Source: Xylogone sp. PMI_703 (lineage: Eukaryota > Ascomycota > Leotiomycetes). From it: DNA of 64,000 bases. Shown here one piece after another: positions 34,413 to 46,447 of this stretch. The notes below the pieces were generated by a model that made no database searches, was not told the origin of the DNA, and saw only the letters and a list, made by a program, of their open reading frames with translations. Numbering within the stretch: position 1 is the first letter of the stretch; every line of letters starts with the position of its first letter. Where the stretch lies: contig JAJTUQ010000005.1 of assembly GCA_021399445.1 (NCBI GenBank), positions 3,224,001-3,288,000 of the forward strand, in the 5' to 3' direction. A program made the translations under genes and the position numbers.

Positions 34413-36236
34413 AATGAGGTATTAGCAAGGACTCACGCTCTTAATAGATTTGTAGAATTCTTCTAATAGAACCTTCTATTTCCCTTTATCTTTCTAAACT
34501 ATTCTTATATCCTAATGTATCAACTTATATCATTCTATAGATAAAGGAGGCTTGAGTACATACAGGGACCAGCTTTTAATACAGAATGCATTCTCTGATA
34601 GTACATCTAGTATCACCCAGAGTTAGTATATGAACTAATAGAACAGATTATAATCAAGTAATTTCATCTGTAATCGCATTCGGTTACAGCAGTAGGCTCG
34701 CTACTCCTGCTCAGGTGCTAATCATCCTCAGCCAGCTCACCTGAGCAACTTATACGATGATCCTACCTTCCATTCTCAGCTAATCATAGTCTAACTAACG
34801 CTCCCTTAACAGACTCATTAGGTCTTTGCAATGATACCAACAAGGCCTAAGTAACTTCAATTTTACAATTAAATGGAATATTTCAAGAACGGACAGGCGC
34901 TGAGGTATCTTGGTCCAGTATTTCACATTATTCGTATTATCAGAGGTCAAGATATTCACATAATAGCCCCAGGACCAAACCGGCAGAAGGCTTCACTATC
35001 CCAAATCCTTTTCGAAATTCACGAATGCTTTCGTTCTTCGCAACTCATAATGTATCCCAAACGGAGCTTGCCTCTAAAATTAGAACGTTAATAAGCATTG
35101 CTTAGATGATAGAGGAAGGCCGCTAAGCTTTCTGGCTGGCGGGTAAGGCTTACACTAACCCTGTTGCCTTACACGGAGCGCTGGGGGCTACACTTTCTCC
35201 ACACTCCATTAATCCTCCGCCCAGAAGTCAGCAACCGTTACGTACCAAGTCCGAATTGCTTTGGAATCTCAGGGCGATGTAGATACAAAGCAACACAACT
35301 ATTTATGAGAAGAACAGTGTCAGCTGCAGATCCTTTACGTCTACGAACTACTTCAGCGTTACAAAGCTATTAGTACAAGCAAGTGTGGTGGTCAATCTCG
35401 GGAGAATCCTGGATGACCACCCATGGACAGAAATAAATTGTGATCCGACATGCGTATACAGGCGAGGCGACTATCCATCATTCGTTATTCATTGTTCCTT
35501 GGGAAACATTTAATTTGTTTAACAAATAATTACACATCGCTAACTCCCGATCTCCTAGGAAAGTCAGCCTATACAATCTTATCGAGTGTTCTCCGCGTTA
35601 AAGATATAATCTAGTAAAATTTTTGAGCTTAGATAGTGAGTAAAAATGTATTAGTACCTAGATTATGAAGCATGCCAACTGTTGCTTTTTGTCTAGCGGG
35701 GTTGGCGGCTGTGGAGTAGAGCATTCTTGGTCGGCAATAAAACTCTTCGTTCTTACGGCTGAGCCGACTCCGCAGTAAGGCTGATGATTAGGAATATTGT
35801 ACTGCGTTACTGCGCCTACTAGGTGAGCGTTTGAGGGCATTCGACGATTATATTGAATTCCTTGTAAAGTAGAGATCGTCATGTAGTAGCAGTTTCATGC
35901 CGTCCAACGCAGAGTTCGACTTTGATTGGTTTATAACTTACGAATAGTGATTACGCTGACGAAGATCTTGGCCGAGGAGACGGCTCTCTAGGCTGGTCAA
36001 TGGATATACTTTGAGATTGCTGGCAGCAAAGGCGCAAATCGTAGTAGCTTTGACAACGTAGACATTGAATCATCATCTCTGTAGGCATATGATGCGTAAT
36101 CTTCGAGGCTTTCTCATCTATATAATGCTCGGAGAGACCCTATGTAGAGAACCAAAAATCAATCTCCAAAGACAGCAACATTCTACGCCGCTTAAATTTT
36201 CAGAGTTTTCTCAATATTTCCATAAAAATATTAAAG
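34413..36236. other. 1.8 kb gap to the right of the cluster
   Basis: Nothing recognisable. Open frames are short and without motifs. One GTCAGCC 7-mer occurs near 35563, but no exact 8-mer copy. Base composition is fairly AT-rich throughout. Confidence 0.6.
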
Positions 36237-36615
36237 ATGCAGTTTTCCACCCTTCTTGCATCCTTGGCCTTGACTGTTGGCCTTATATCCGCCCAACAAG
36301 CAACCATCGAAGCCTTCAGTGACGGTGATTGTCAAGACAATGGGACTCTATTCTTCGTATCATCTAACGGGGGGAGAGTGCTATGCTCAAAATCCTTCCA
36401 CGTCAATCAGCATTCAGAGCACTCCCGGTGGCTGCACCAGTAAGTCTTCACATGGATTATTCAAAGTTCCCAGAAGGCATTACGGGTTGGATAGTAGCTA
36501 ACTAATGTGTGAACCAGTAACCGGATATGGTGACTCCAGCTGCAGCTCTGGAGCTACCCTTCTAAGTGAAGGGGTCTGTTGGAATACCATAAGCTCATAT
36601 TCTATTGACTGTTAG
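36237..36615 (+). pseudogene. small secreted cysteine-containing protein, frameshifted
   Basis: The ATG at 36237 opens a typical signal peptide (MQFSTLLASLALTVGLISA). About 27 further codons include one Cys. At a run of six G (about 36370-36375) the reading frame breaks. The +1-shifted frame then continues as a Cys-bearing secreted-type sequence up to a good donor at 36440. After a 78-nt intron (36440-36517, branch-like GCTAAC) an exon of similar character ends in ...SIDC at 36615. One G fewer would give an uninterrupted small secreted protein of about 100 residues. The break may be a real null allele or a homopolymer sequencing error. No family was recognised. Confidence 0.6.
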
Positions 36616-37125
36616 AAGAGCTCTGTCGCCCTTTGGACTGGAGTCGGAGGGGCCATTTGTGTAAAGGAGGCGGAAAATGTTTAGGAACTCTCTAGGATGC
36701 AAAATAGGGGCAACGGGTATTGGTTCACTGTAACTATACATTCATTTTTCTCTAGGAGAACCGTCCACTCCCTCAATATATTCTATGGGTCTGATCAGCC
36801 CATGATGTTATCTAAATGCGCCTTAGTCTTGAGTGTTCTCTTACCAAAGTACTATTGTGCTTGACGCAAATACTCGCGCAATGTTTTTCGTTTCCCTTTT
36901 GTTCTGGCCACAATCGACCGAGACTCGTCCGTTGGCCGGAATATAAACCTAAACGCAATCTGCTGGCTTGTCACACTCACACTCACACCCAATATATACC
37001 AGATCCGCTAGATGTGGACTTTACGGCTTTTACATCTACTTATAAGGAGGCATATTTATGCCTAGAGTAAAGTAAAATTGGTCCCAATAATATATTTACA
37101 TAGACATGTAATTTTGGGTCATAGT
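36616..37125. other. intergenic, no gene seen
   Basis: 510 bases hold the 3' ends of the flanking genes. A short CACTCACACTCACAC repeat lies near 36974-36990. Nothing else is recognised. Confidence 0.5.
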
Positions 37126-37899
37126 TCATCCTGTAAAGGCTTCTACCGCTTCTAGTATGAAATCGACGGTTTCTTTTGGCTTACTCAGCATAGGAGAGTG
37201 GCTCGTCTCAATCTCTCTTATGGTAATATCCCCTCCTTCTTTCTGGGCCGTCTCCACAAACGCTCTTTGGACCTCGATTGGCAGAGCCTTATCGTCCGTA
37301 GTTGCCAAGAACCAGACCGGTACATCTTTCCAACCTGAATATGCGTACTCGCCGCCTTCTGCCAGGGATTTAAGTGAATGTTGCTCAAGTTTGTTGACGT
37401 AATAATTTCCTTCCTCTAGTGGCAGGTCATGGTAGAACAGTTCTCTAGCATCAACCGTTAACGCAGCAAACCCTCTCTCTACGTCTGCTCTCCAAAATGG
37501 ATGCGGTTTCCCCCCGGCAGCTTCGAGAAAGCTAACCCCTGTGATGGTAAAGCCAGTAGCGAGCATTGCATAACCGATGACATGGTTAGATGAATCCTTT
37601 GCTGATGAAGAGTCGCCTGGCTTCGGCCGTGTGAGGCCTTTAATTGCGCTACTGCCGACGTGGCCACCATAAGAATGCACAACGATTACAACATCACTTC
37701 CATTCGCAGTTTCTTCCTGAATGGCATTTCTAACAGCTGTGATGTCGTCCAAGAATGTTGCTTCAGGGCCTGACGTTGATGCAAGGGCTACACGGACACA
37801 TTTATATCCCTGTGCTTCTAGGAGTGCAGTAACTTTATTCCATGTCAAGATATTATGCCATGCTCCTGGTACGAAGACTAATGTAGGTTTCTGGGCCAT
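37126..37899 (-). CDS. alpha/beta hydrolase
   Basis: Intronless gene of 257 residues, complete from ATG 37899 to stop. The fold is recognised by an N-terminal VFVPGAWH oxyanion-hole segment, a nucleophile elbow VHSYGG (~79), an acidic segment TTDDKALP (~205) and the catalytic His in SHSPML (~236). It resembles the small cytosolic esterase/methylesterase-like group common in fungi. No signal peptide. The substrate is unknown. It is not obviously tied to the cluster, which ends about 2.7 kb to the left. Confidence 0.9.
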   Translation of the reverse strand: MAQKPTLVFVPGAWHNILTWNKVTALLEAQGYKCVRVALASTSGPEATFLDDITAVRNAIQEETANGSDVVIVVHSYGGHVGSSAIKGLTRPKPGDSSSAKDSSNHVIGYAMLATGFTITGVSFLEAAGGKPHPFWRADVERGFAALTVDARELFYHDLPLEEGNYYVNKLEQHSLKSLAEGGEYAYSGWKDVPVWFLATTDDKALPIEVQRAFVETAQKEGGDITIREIETSHSPMLSKPKETVDFILEAVEAFTG

Positions 37900-39253
37900 G
37901 GCAAAAGAACTAAGGCGAAGCGAGTTTGGACGTAAAACTTATGGAAAGACTGAGCGAATGACAGACTTTATCTATTGAGGAAAGTAATCCTTTTATATTC
38001 AGCCAAGGCGTGGTCACTCAGGATTGTTTTGACTTCCACTATCGTTTTGTTGACTCGTGCTAAGCGTTCACGGGCCTGTGTAAAGCCCGAGAATCGTTTG
38101 CTACCATGATAATCACTTGTATGTCCGAGTTATTTTCGTATTTTGGTGACCCTAAGGCTTTAGAACTTCACCCTAAGCATCACGGTCAATTAATAAATGG
38201 GTACGTGGTCACGAGCTTCTAGAACTTTCATTCTCTGTAGCTCAGCGAAGAGAAAATATTCCCTGTTCACAAGACCCGCCGTTATGTCTGAAGTAGTCCT
38301 GTTACTTTACCATTAATGCTAGCACTAAGTATGTATGATACCCAACTAACTTTGAAATAAACTCTATATGAGACAATGCCGATGCTCTAAACTGGGGCTA
38401 GTATTGTGATACCTACAACCAGTTCAATGCAAACAGGTCGTTAAATCATTTACGTGCTTCTGCCCCCATTTTCTATGGAAAATCACCATGTCCGAATACA
38501 GTATACCTTTGAACTCTCATGATCTCTTTTTCTATCAGCAGCGCACAGTCATGCATGTGTTTTCGACACGCATGCAACAGGCCGAAGACATGAATCTAAT
38601 AGACTCTCAACATCATCAATATAAAATGCTCTACATAAGATTGTACCAATATGACCCCGCCACCAGCCAAATGTAGTAGATTCGGCCATTTCCGATTCCG
38701 ATGCCTTCAGACGGGTCAGACCAAAACCCCGATTCGGCATTTCAGAGTCCCGAACAACGCTCTACAAATATCGTTTGCAATTGCCCTAGGACAGTTATGG
38801 CAGCCAAACATACGAAAGAATATTCTCTTCATCTTGTGGGTGAGAAAATCGGGTATGTCTGTGGGTATAAAGACTGCTTGTCTCCTTCCTTGGAACTAAT
38901 CATCTTTAATATTTTCACAACTGTTACTTAAATCACCAAAAGCTTTCCGAAGATATTTCATTCATTCATTTATTTAATATATATCTATCGATACCATATG
39001 CTTGGAAGTTGATTGTGGTCCTTTGCATATTCTCATATATCTCACAAATCTTTTCGTTTTAGCTATTTCTATAGCATTAAATCAAGCGCGTTCTATCATG
39101 TCTATGCATAAGTTCTCTAAAAAATACAGGCAAATCTTCCTCTAAAGCCTTTCCAAGACTGGAGCTTTGAAAAATATCCGGATACCCTAACGCCATTTAT
39201 TCATATCAAAACTTCCAATGCCATGAGTATGGGATATAGTACACATTTGTTTA
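37900..39253. other. 1.35 kb intergenic region
   Basis: No gene is supported. Two short open frames (38488-38676 and 38701-38931) were considered and left out. An ATTC repeat lies near 38961-38975. Confidence 0.5.
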
Positions 39254-41645
39254 TCAAGACTTCATTCCCCTAGAAAGCGCCAAAAGTAAACCGAGCATCT
39301 TGTGAACACCGTTGGGTGATGTAACTGATGCCTCCTCTGTCTCCTCTGTCACCACATTAGCTGGCTTTTTGAATGCGCACTTTCCATTACCCCAGATCGC
39401 ATTGGCGGCGGAAGCCCAAGTTAACTCTGGCCTAAAAACTGAGCCGGCTGTATAGAACAAACGGCAATCAGCAGCCTGATAGATATAATGGGTTGGAACC
39501 TCATCATTTCCTGGAGCGAAGGCGTTCCTAAAGTTGATCCCAGCATTACCGATCTGGAATGATAGATCTCCAATCGGGATTGGTACTGATTCATTGAGAT
39601 TGGCCAGTTCTGTGTCGCTGAAGATTGGCTGACCTGCCGCAGACGCATTGGCAATGAGTTCGCGAGCAAAATCAAAATACGAGGAAAGGACGGGGAGCGT
39701 AAGAAGTTCACTGCCTTTGACGCCTCCTAGTGATTGCATGGGGCCTGACTGAGGTCGTCCGCCCACAGTAACAACGCGAACACCACGAGGAATCATATGG
39801 TTAACAAAAATGGTGCAAGTGGACGAGCAGCGTCCATCAGTAAGCTAGTCATCATATCAGTATGGGGTGGGGGAAGTTTTGAGGATTAATTCTTACGATT
39901 ATAATATCCTCTGGAGCAAACGGCGGCGTGGTGGAATTGAGCGGCCCTCCGAGACCAAAGACATTAATGGGATCTAATTCGGGCATGATTTCTACTGGAA
40001 AATTTACCCCAGCCACAAGTCCCGACGAAGGCACGCCCAAAACGTCGAATGGACCCAGTAATTCATTCTCAGAAGTGAATGGTGTCTTTTGATCCGGCCT
40101 CACCGAAAACTGAACAGAGAACGAAGTAGTAGGGAGGGTGGGATCTAATAAGGAAAAGTTTCTCGAGCTGTAAGAGCGAATAAGGAACTCCGTGGATGGG
40201 GTAGAACGATACCGGGTTCCCGAGTAAAGGGTCATATTGGGGAAAAAGATGCTGGCCAAAGCATACCCGGACACGACAGTTCCACCGCCATTATTGGTGA
40301 CGTCGATGATGATCTTTTTCTTGCCTTCAGCAGTAGCATTTTTGACAAAGCTATCAACTCCTACAATAAAGTCACGGACATTGCTAGCCGGAATAACACC
40401 ATCAAGGAAAGGCCCCGTTGTATCAAAGGTGGGGACTTGTAAAACAGCGACATCATTTAGAGTTGCCTCCTCTAGGAAGTATCCAAGGAAGGTATTATAT
40501 TGATTTCTAGCAACAGGTGCTGGATAATTCCTGGGAGGATCGAGAGGTGTTGTTGTAGGAATGGTTGCGTTCGAGCCCTGTGCTGAAGAGCTCGATGATG
40601 TCGTAGCTGGGATCGGAAGGCAGACTGTCTCCAAAAGCTCTTGGCCATCTTTAGCAGTAAAGTTAGCAACTCCCAGGATTGCAATGACGGGAACTATGGT
40701 GACAGATCCGTTTGCATGGGTGAGATTGTAGGAGAAGGCGCCTGGAAAGGTGTTTGCAAGAGCAAAGCTACCAGTGTGCACCTGACCTTGGCCGTCAATT
40801 GGGAAATTGGCAAGCATATCATTGTATCGGGCATCGGGATCTTGAAAGGGCTGGTGGCTTGATAGTTGTTCCAGAAATCCTTCGGCACCTACTCCATTGA
40901 TGAAGGTAACAGGTGACACTTCCTTCGTTCCATTTCCTAGCAGTCTGCTATCGCCTACGGAAATTATGTTAGTAATCTTATAATGCCAATGGCTACAATT
41001 TGCGGCGTTTACGAAGGAACTTACCCGCAGTGTATATCTGAGGAATAGTGACTCCATCAATAGACACAGAAGTTAGGGAAGTCGCAGTACCCCACCCAAA
41101 AATATTGAGGGAACAAGGGAAGATCTGGAAGTGGGCTGAGTTCGCGGAAGTAACTAGGAAGTATAAGTCGTTATCAAAATCCCACTGAGACTTGTATCCA
41201 TTTGCGAGTGCTTTGCTGCGAATGTTTGCAAGCCCCCCAAGGACGTCCACAGCCGGAGAAAGGTAGTCTATTGGAGGATCTGGGTTATACGTTAGAGCTT
41301 CGAAGTTGAATGCAATAGTGAATGAAGAAGCCATACTCTTAAGAATTTCAAGATCTGATTGCCATTGAACATATTTTGTGATCTCGTCAATGAATGTTAC
41401 GGCTCGTGAGGATATGAATGGCATGGACTCCAAACAAGCAAGAGTAAGTTGAGGATCGAAACTCGTGGCTAGATATTAGAATCGTTAATAGCAATCCAAG
41501 CTTGAAGTAACTGAATATTGAACAGTAAAAACTCACTTCCATTCTTAAACTCATCTGAGATTTCAGCGCAAGGCTCCGTAGCGGCTCGAACTCCCGCCGC
41601 CACCGCCAGGACGACGGTGGAAATGCATGATATACGGTGAAACAT
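39254..41645 (-). CDS. secreted S41-family peptidase
   Basis: Serine peptidase of the S41 (tail-specific/CPAF-like) group. Exons 41537-41645, 41025-41468, 39897-40954 and 39254-39844 (introns of 68, 70 and 52 nt) give 733 residues. The first ATG at 41645 opens a signal peptide (MFHRISCISTVVLAVAAGVRA). The middle has a Ser/Thr-rich linker and the interface segment IIIDVTNNGGGTV. The catalytic-Ser segment DGRCSSTCTIF (~541-551) lies at the start of the last exon, joined across the intron. Many N-glycosylation sequons fit an extracellular protein. Related S41 proteins occur in fungal secretomes, and one (UstP) belongs to the ustiloxin RiPP cluster; no RiPP precursor was recognised here. Confidence 0.88.
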
Positions 41646-44070
41646 AGAGATACAAAAAGAAAAGAAAATATTACAAAAACCAAACGATAGAGACTCGATA
41701 CGCAACGTTGACTTCAATGAATGGGATATTGTGCCTATAACAAAGGGAAATGAAGAACCTTTTAAATCTTACGGGGCGACTAATAATACCCTTGCCATAA
41801 TATAAATACATCCGCTGCGGACCAGCCATTAGCCCCAGGATCAGCCACCATGTTCTCTCCCCAATGTGGAGTGGATGGGTATGTGGTGGGAGCTTTAAGG
41901 GACCATGGCACAGCAGTGGGTAAGACACAGCCAACACGTAACCCCTTCTAAAATTATCCTCTTGGGTAGGGCTGCAGAAGTGGCTAGCAATCCAATATTT
42001 AGTCAGAATAGTTAGCTGCATTGATCGGTTTGAACTCCGAGCTTCGAGAAAATAGGGCTAGAAAAACTCGGAGATCACCGGGGTTGTGCGGAAGAAGTTC
42101 AGAGCATTCACCTTGATGAAAATGTAATATCCGTAAAAGAAAGCGCCTACAGTCTACTCCCATGTGGATTTGATTCATAGATACTTGGCGGCCACAATAA
42201 TGTCAGGTATTGAGGGTATGAGGATACCGTAAGCCCCCTGCGGATGATTCCTCAACATTGACGGTGAGCAAAGCAGCGAGATAATCAGGGGGTCCCAAGC
42301 TACAAGCAATGTTGCCTCATCTGCTCTTGGCATGTGGGTCCCCGAAAGTGCGCGAAGATCACTAATAAATCACTAAATAAATCATCACGATCGATCATGT
42401 ACCACCATTACTCAAATAAACCGGTACCGTACGGATTTTATGAAAGCCATAACTTTAGCCGAGTACGCTTCAAGCTTCTGGTGATCATTTCCTTGTAGAT
42501 TTTGGATGTGACAATGATCTTAAAAATGTTTGGGTTTCCAAAATCGTAGGGACCTAAAGAGCTAGTGCTGCTTAAATAATACAATAGCACTTCCTTTTGT
42601 CTTGTCAACATGCTAGAGAAACTCTTCAAGTAGTTAGCTGGTGCAGATAAATCGCTATTTCTCGAATACTAATAACATCATTTAGTACCACTATGCGTTC
42701 TTCAATCTACTCATTCTGGAATTCCATTATAAAGGACTTTGTAAAAACATAATACTTCTTCTATAACTATGAACGGATTATTCAATTCTAGCAATCAAAA
42801 ACAATGCTTATACATTGTCATAGGACTCAGCAATAAAGAGAAAAGGAAATCTAGTAACTGCCAGTATAATGAAAGGGAAAGCGAAATTGTAGCAAGCACC
42901 AGGTGAGCATCTAAGATAATAAGTGATGGTATAGATTACAGATACCGGCAACGCGGATGAGCCGTGCATCAGGCATATAAGAAATAGGCCACTTCCTCAT
43001 TGAGTAAAACGGCTATTTAAAGTTTCACCTGCTCTCTTATGAACACTAATAGTGGTATGGGTAGCTCTGATTAGGATTAGGAATAAAATAGAGGCTATCG
43101 GTTCATGTAGGGTGAAGTAAGAGTGAGCTACTTTCGAGCTTTCATTTCGATCCGAAAGCCACCTATATTTAAAACTTATATTTTGGTGCATCATAGGCAT
43201 TAAACATTGATTAATTCTGGTAGAAGAGGCGTGATTGATCGAATAGCTAATTTGGTTGTATTGAAAATGAAGAGAGACTTCTTGACTCGTATTCCATACA
43301 GGGCAATTAGTGAAGAGATGAGGTCCACTCACAGCAGTAAGCTTACTGCAACCCTACGAATGATGTTCGGAGCTTAACCTTAATAATGCTTAAGTACCCA
43401 GCCAGTATTCCTAATCAATGTCAAGCAGCGCTGAGTCTGTAAGCGCTACAACATTGTCGCATTAGCTAGCCAGACCAACCACAGCGTGGGCATTTCTGGT
43501 TGGGTACAATACGATCCTCTTGTGTTTCATTTTTTATGACAATCATCTATGTGCTCAAACGCGCTAATTCGTGGCATCAGAGTTCCGTTCATAAAACAGA
43601 AAAGTAGTTAGAACTTCATCCTCTGGTGAACGACCAAGGGAATAATAAGCATACTATGGACTCATGATGGCTTAAGCTCATATGGAAAGACCTACATCCT
43701 ATCTAATAATACCAAAAATTAGGGTATCTGTGGCTTGATGTGCTTTCAGTCTTACTACGGCGAAGCCACAGGCTCCGCTGGGCGATGCACTGCGTCTGTC
43801 ACGGTTGAGTATCTATTTTCATTCTGTTCCCTGCAGTTTAACCCAGGCCTCCTTATATTCATAGAAATTGTTGACAAGAATCCCAATTCCATCGTTTTCT
43901 CTTCAACGAGAACGATTTGTTCGATACCGTCAATAAGCGGTGCGCTGATGAGAGATCAGAAGATTAGGTTAGACCCACTATCTCTCGCCGTTGTCATGTG
44001 TACGATCTAAGTGGAGATTTATACACAAATCACGTATCAAGTGTACGTATTTGATTAGTCCTCACAGTAT
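41646..44070. other. 2.4 kb gene-poor region
   Basis: No gene is supported. Open frames at 41671-42021, 42997-43332 and 43735-44010 are short and without motifs or splice logic. The S41 gene promoter lies at its left end. Confidence 0.55.
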
Positions 44071-45990
44071 CTACAACTGATACACGTTATTGAGATCACT
44101 GTTGAACCCATCCGTTAACCAAATAAATTGTAGCAGATCAATCTCCTCCCTGATACCTTCCTCCCATGCTATGGCGCTTTCCATATCTTCGACGGCTGAA
44201 CAACCCATCGCTCTCTCATATACTACTTTGCTCCGGTGCTGATAATGCGTGATTAGCTTATCAACACCTTTTCTACGCCTTCCGAACTCCTCTAACAGTT
44301 CCGTCGTTGCATCGATACCGTACTTTATGGTTTGCTTCTCAACCTTCCACGGTGGCGGTGACCCCTCTCTAATTGCTTTAATCACTCTTTCAAGGCACCA
44401 TAGCAGCGTTAATCCTGTAGTATATATCTGACAAAGTGTTAATGGAATCCATTTGATGTTCCTCTTTGAATATGCATCATAATAAGTTCTGATGACTTGA
44501 ATACTAGCATCGCCACAACCAATTATGCATGCGTCATTTGGAGCTGGGTTAAGTTGGTTAGGTTTGTATAAGAGAATCAGAGTGGTGTAGTACAGATAGT
44601 CAAAGTAACTGGTAGAGTAATGAATTGCCCAGGGAAGGAGTGGCGCCTCAACTCTCCAGCTATCAAGCTCTAGCCTGAAATCACCAATTACCTTGTTCAC
44701 ATCCGGGTGGGCTGAAACAGGTGTTCGATAGACTGTAGGAATGAGAATTTGCACATGAAGCAATCTGGAGAACTTACAGATCTGGTATATTCGAGAGAAA
44801 ACACGCCGCAACTTAATGACGTGTACGGGAATGCTCATTGAGCACACACGGCCTGCTTCCACCCAGGTGTCGTCATATTCACCAGGAAGACTTATTGTAA
44901 TATCCTCATCAGCAATACCTAAAGGCCTTCCCAGAGAAACGGATACGAGGCGATCAAGAGCATAGATGCTCCAGAAGGTGCGTTTCTCCATCTCATGCTG
45001 TGGAGTATTAATGGGTAACTCGGTTTTACCCTTTTGTAGACCTACGGCTGTTGCCAGGCGCATACAGGTGCCCAGTGTGTGCCAGACACTAGGGCCAGAT
45101 GTTGAGAATAGAGAATACAATGCGAGGCTAAGAAGAGCTTGTACAGCGGTCAGGTTTTCTCGTCGCAGCACACCCTGTAGTGATGTTCTGCTTGCTTGGT
45201 AGAATCTTTCCGAGTTCACGCCGTCGCATGATCGTATGCTTATAGCGATCGCCATAGTAATATGGTAGAAAAAGTGAACAGCATGAGAGATCGGTTTCTG
45301 CTCATATATACAGCTCATATCTTGCGCAAAACTTGGCCAATAAAGAAAGGGATATTGGTAGCCCAAACTCTCAAAATACTCCCTTGCCAGAATTTCTGCC
45401 TCTTCACGAGAAGTAAGTAGAACTGGAGTGCATGGAGCAGATGTATCTTGTATATGCTGAGTATTTTCGAGTCTTTCGCTGAAAACTTTCCCTGCTGCAA
45501 GTAGCTCTGCATCCCCGAGAGGCTCTTCATCAACTGAGGAAGGAGGCGAGATAGAAGAGCAAGACGATGCTACGAATGATGGTACTTGATACCAATGATT
45601 ACTAGTGCTAGTTTCCACGCTTATTTGTGCTCCTGTAGATAGTGCAGAGCAGTTCACGCCAGTCTGCTGCAGGACCACTTGTTCTAACCAGCGGACTCGT
45701 TCCTCTAAGGCCTTCATTGCGGTTCGCGGCACAGGCGACTCTTGGTCAGGTCCAGAAATTGTACAGCTGGTTTTTGCTCTTACACACGCGGTGCAACTGG
45801 GATACTTCATGTCACATCTCTTTTTCCTTTTATGGCAGAAATCACAGGCGGTGGAAACCCTTTTGCCGCGCGATTGAGGGTTTTGCTGACTGCGCGGAGA
45901 CACGCTACTACTAGACTCTTGCAGGAAGCTATCTGCTCCATTATTGAGTCGAAATTTGAAAATGCCTGGAATAGCGTGGATGTGATCCAT
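44071..45990 (-). CDS. Zn2Cys6 transcription factor with fungal-specific middle domain
   Basis: Intronless, 639 residues, ATG 45990. The Zn2Cys6 cluster is canonical: Cys 49, 52, 59, 66, 69 and 76 (C-x2-C-x6-C-x6-C-x2-C-x6-C), with basic KRKKR between the second and third Cys. A short coiled-coil-like linker (ALEERVRWLEQVVLQQ ~90-110) probably dimerises. The fungal transcription factor regulatory domain covers ~190-500, with the typical ...TFWSIYALDRLVSVSLGRPLGI segment. It resembles the XlnR/STB5-like regulator class. The nearest target candidates are the DAAO/OPT pair to its right; target assignment is inference. Confidence 0.93.
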   Translation of the reverse strand: MDHIHAIPGIFKFRLNNGADSFLQESSSSVSPRSQQNPQSRGKRVSTACDFCHKRKKRCDMKYPSCTACVRAKTSCTISGPDQESPVPRTAMKALEERVRWLEQVVLQQTGVNCSALSTGAQISVETSTSNHWYQVPSFVASSCSSISPPSSVDEEPLGDAELLAAGKVFSERLENTQHIQDTSAPCTPVLLTSREEAEILAREYFESLGYQYPFLYWPSFAQDMSCIYEQKPISHAVHFFYHITMAIAISIRSCDGVNSERFYQASRTSLQGVLRRENLTAVQALLSLALYSLFSTSGPSVWHTLGTCMRLATAVGLQKGKTELPINTPQHEMEKRTFWSIYALDRLVSVSLGRPLGIADEDITISLPGEYDDTWVEAGRVCSMSIPVHVIKLRRVFSRIYQICKFSRLLHVQILIPTVYRTPVSAHPDVNKVIGDFRLELDSWRVEAPLLPWAIHYSTSYFDYLYYTTLILLYKPNQLNPAPNDACIIGCGDASIQVIRTYYDAYSKRNIKWIPLTLCQIYTTGLTLLWCLERVIKAIREGSPPPWKVEKQTIKYGIDATTELLEEFGRRRKGVDKLITHYQHRSKVVYERAMGCSAVEDMESAIAWEEGIREEIDLLQFIWLTDGFNSDLNNVYQL

Positions 45991-46447
45991 CGCACAGATA
46001 ATCTATGATTATGGTCACCAACAGATGATTTCAGCCCTGATTCGATGTTTCTTATCTTGACCTTCCAGGAACAAGCACAGAGAGTCAGTGACAGATCCAA
46101 GGTTCTCGTGAAAATATGATTAATTAGGTAACCAGTTGCGTTATCGAGCTCAAATTTTAGATTAGGTGTGACCTGTACTAAGAGTTACGAAAGTGGGAGA
46201 AGGCACTAGTGATTGGAGAAGCGGCCAACTCGCCGAATGAGAGTAGTGGCTAGTAAGATACTTTGCTACTTTGATAGTATATTAAATTGCTTGAATCTTA
46301 CCGGCCATGTCAACTTTATGTCTTTGATGTGACGGCGAGGTTTCCTGGTATCTTCTAGGAACTCTAAATGACATGAACTCAGGAATTGTTTACTGAATGG
46401 GAATATAGTCAATATCTACATCGACTTTCCCATACTAATACAAGAAA
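45991..46447. other. intergenic between Zn2Cys6 regulator and DAAO-like gene
   Basis: 457 bases with the regulator promoter and the 3' end of the oxidase gene. Nothing else is recognised. Confidence 0.5.

Noticed and set aside
38488..38931. Two short open frames, the second with CxC and CGYKDC-like residues
   Set aside because: It could be a remnant of a conserved short protein, but the frame is isolated, lacks a partner exon with clear similarity and cannot be supported.
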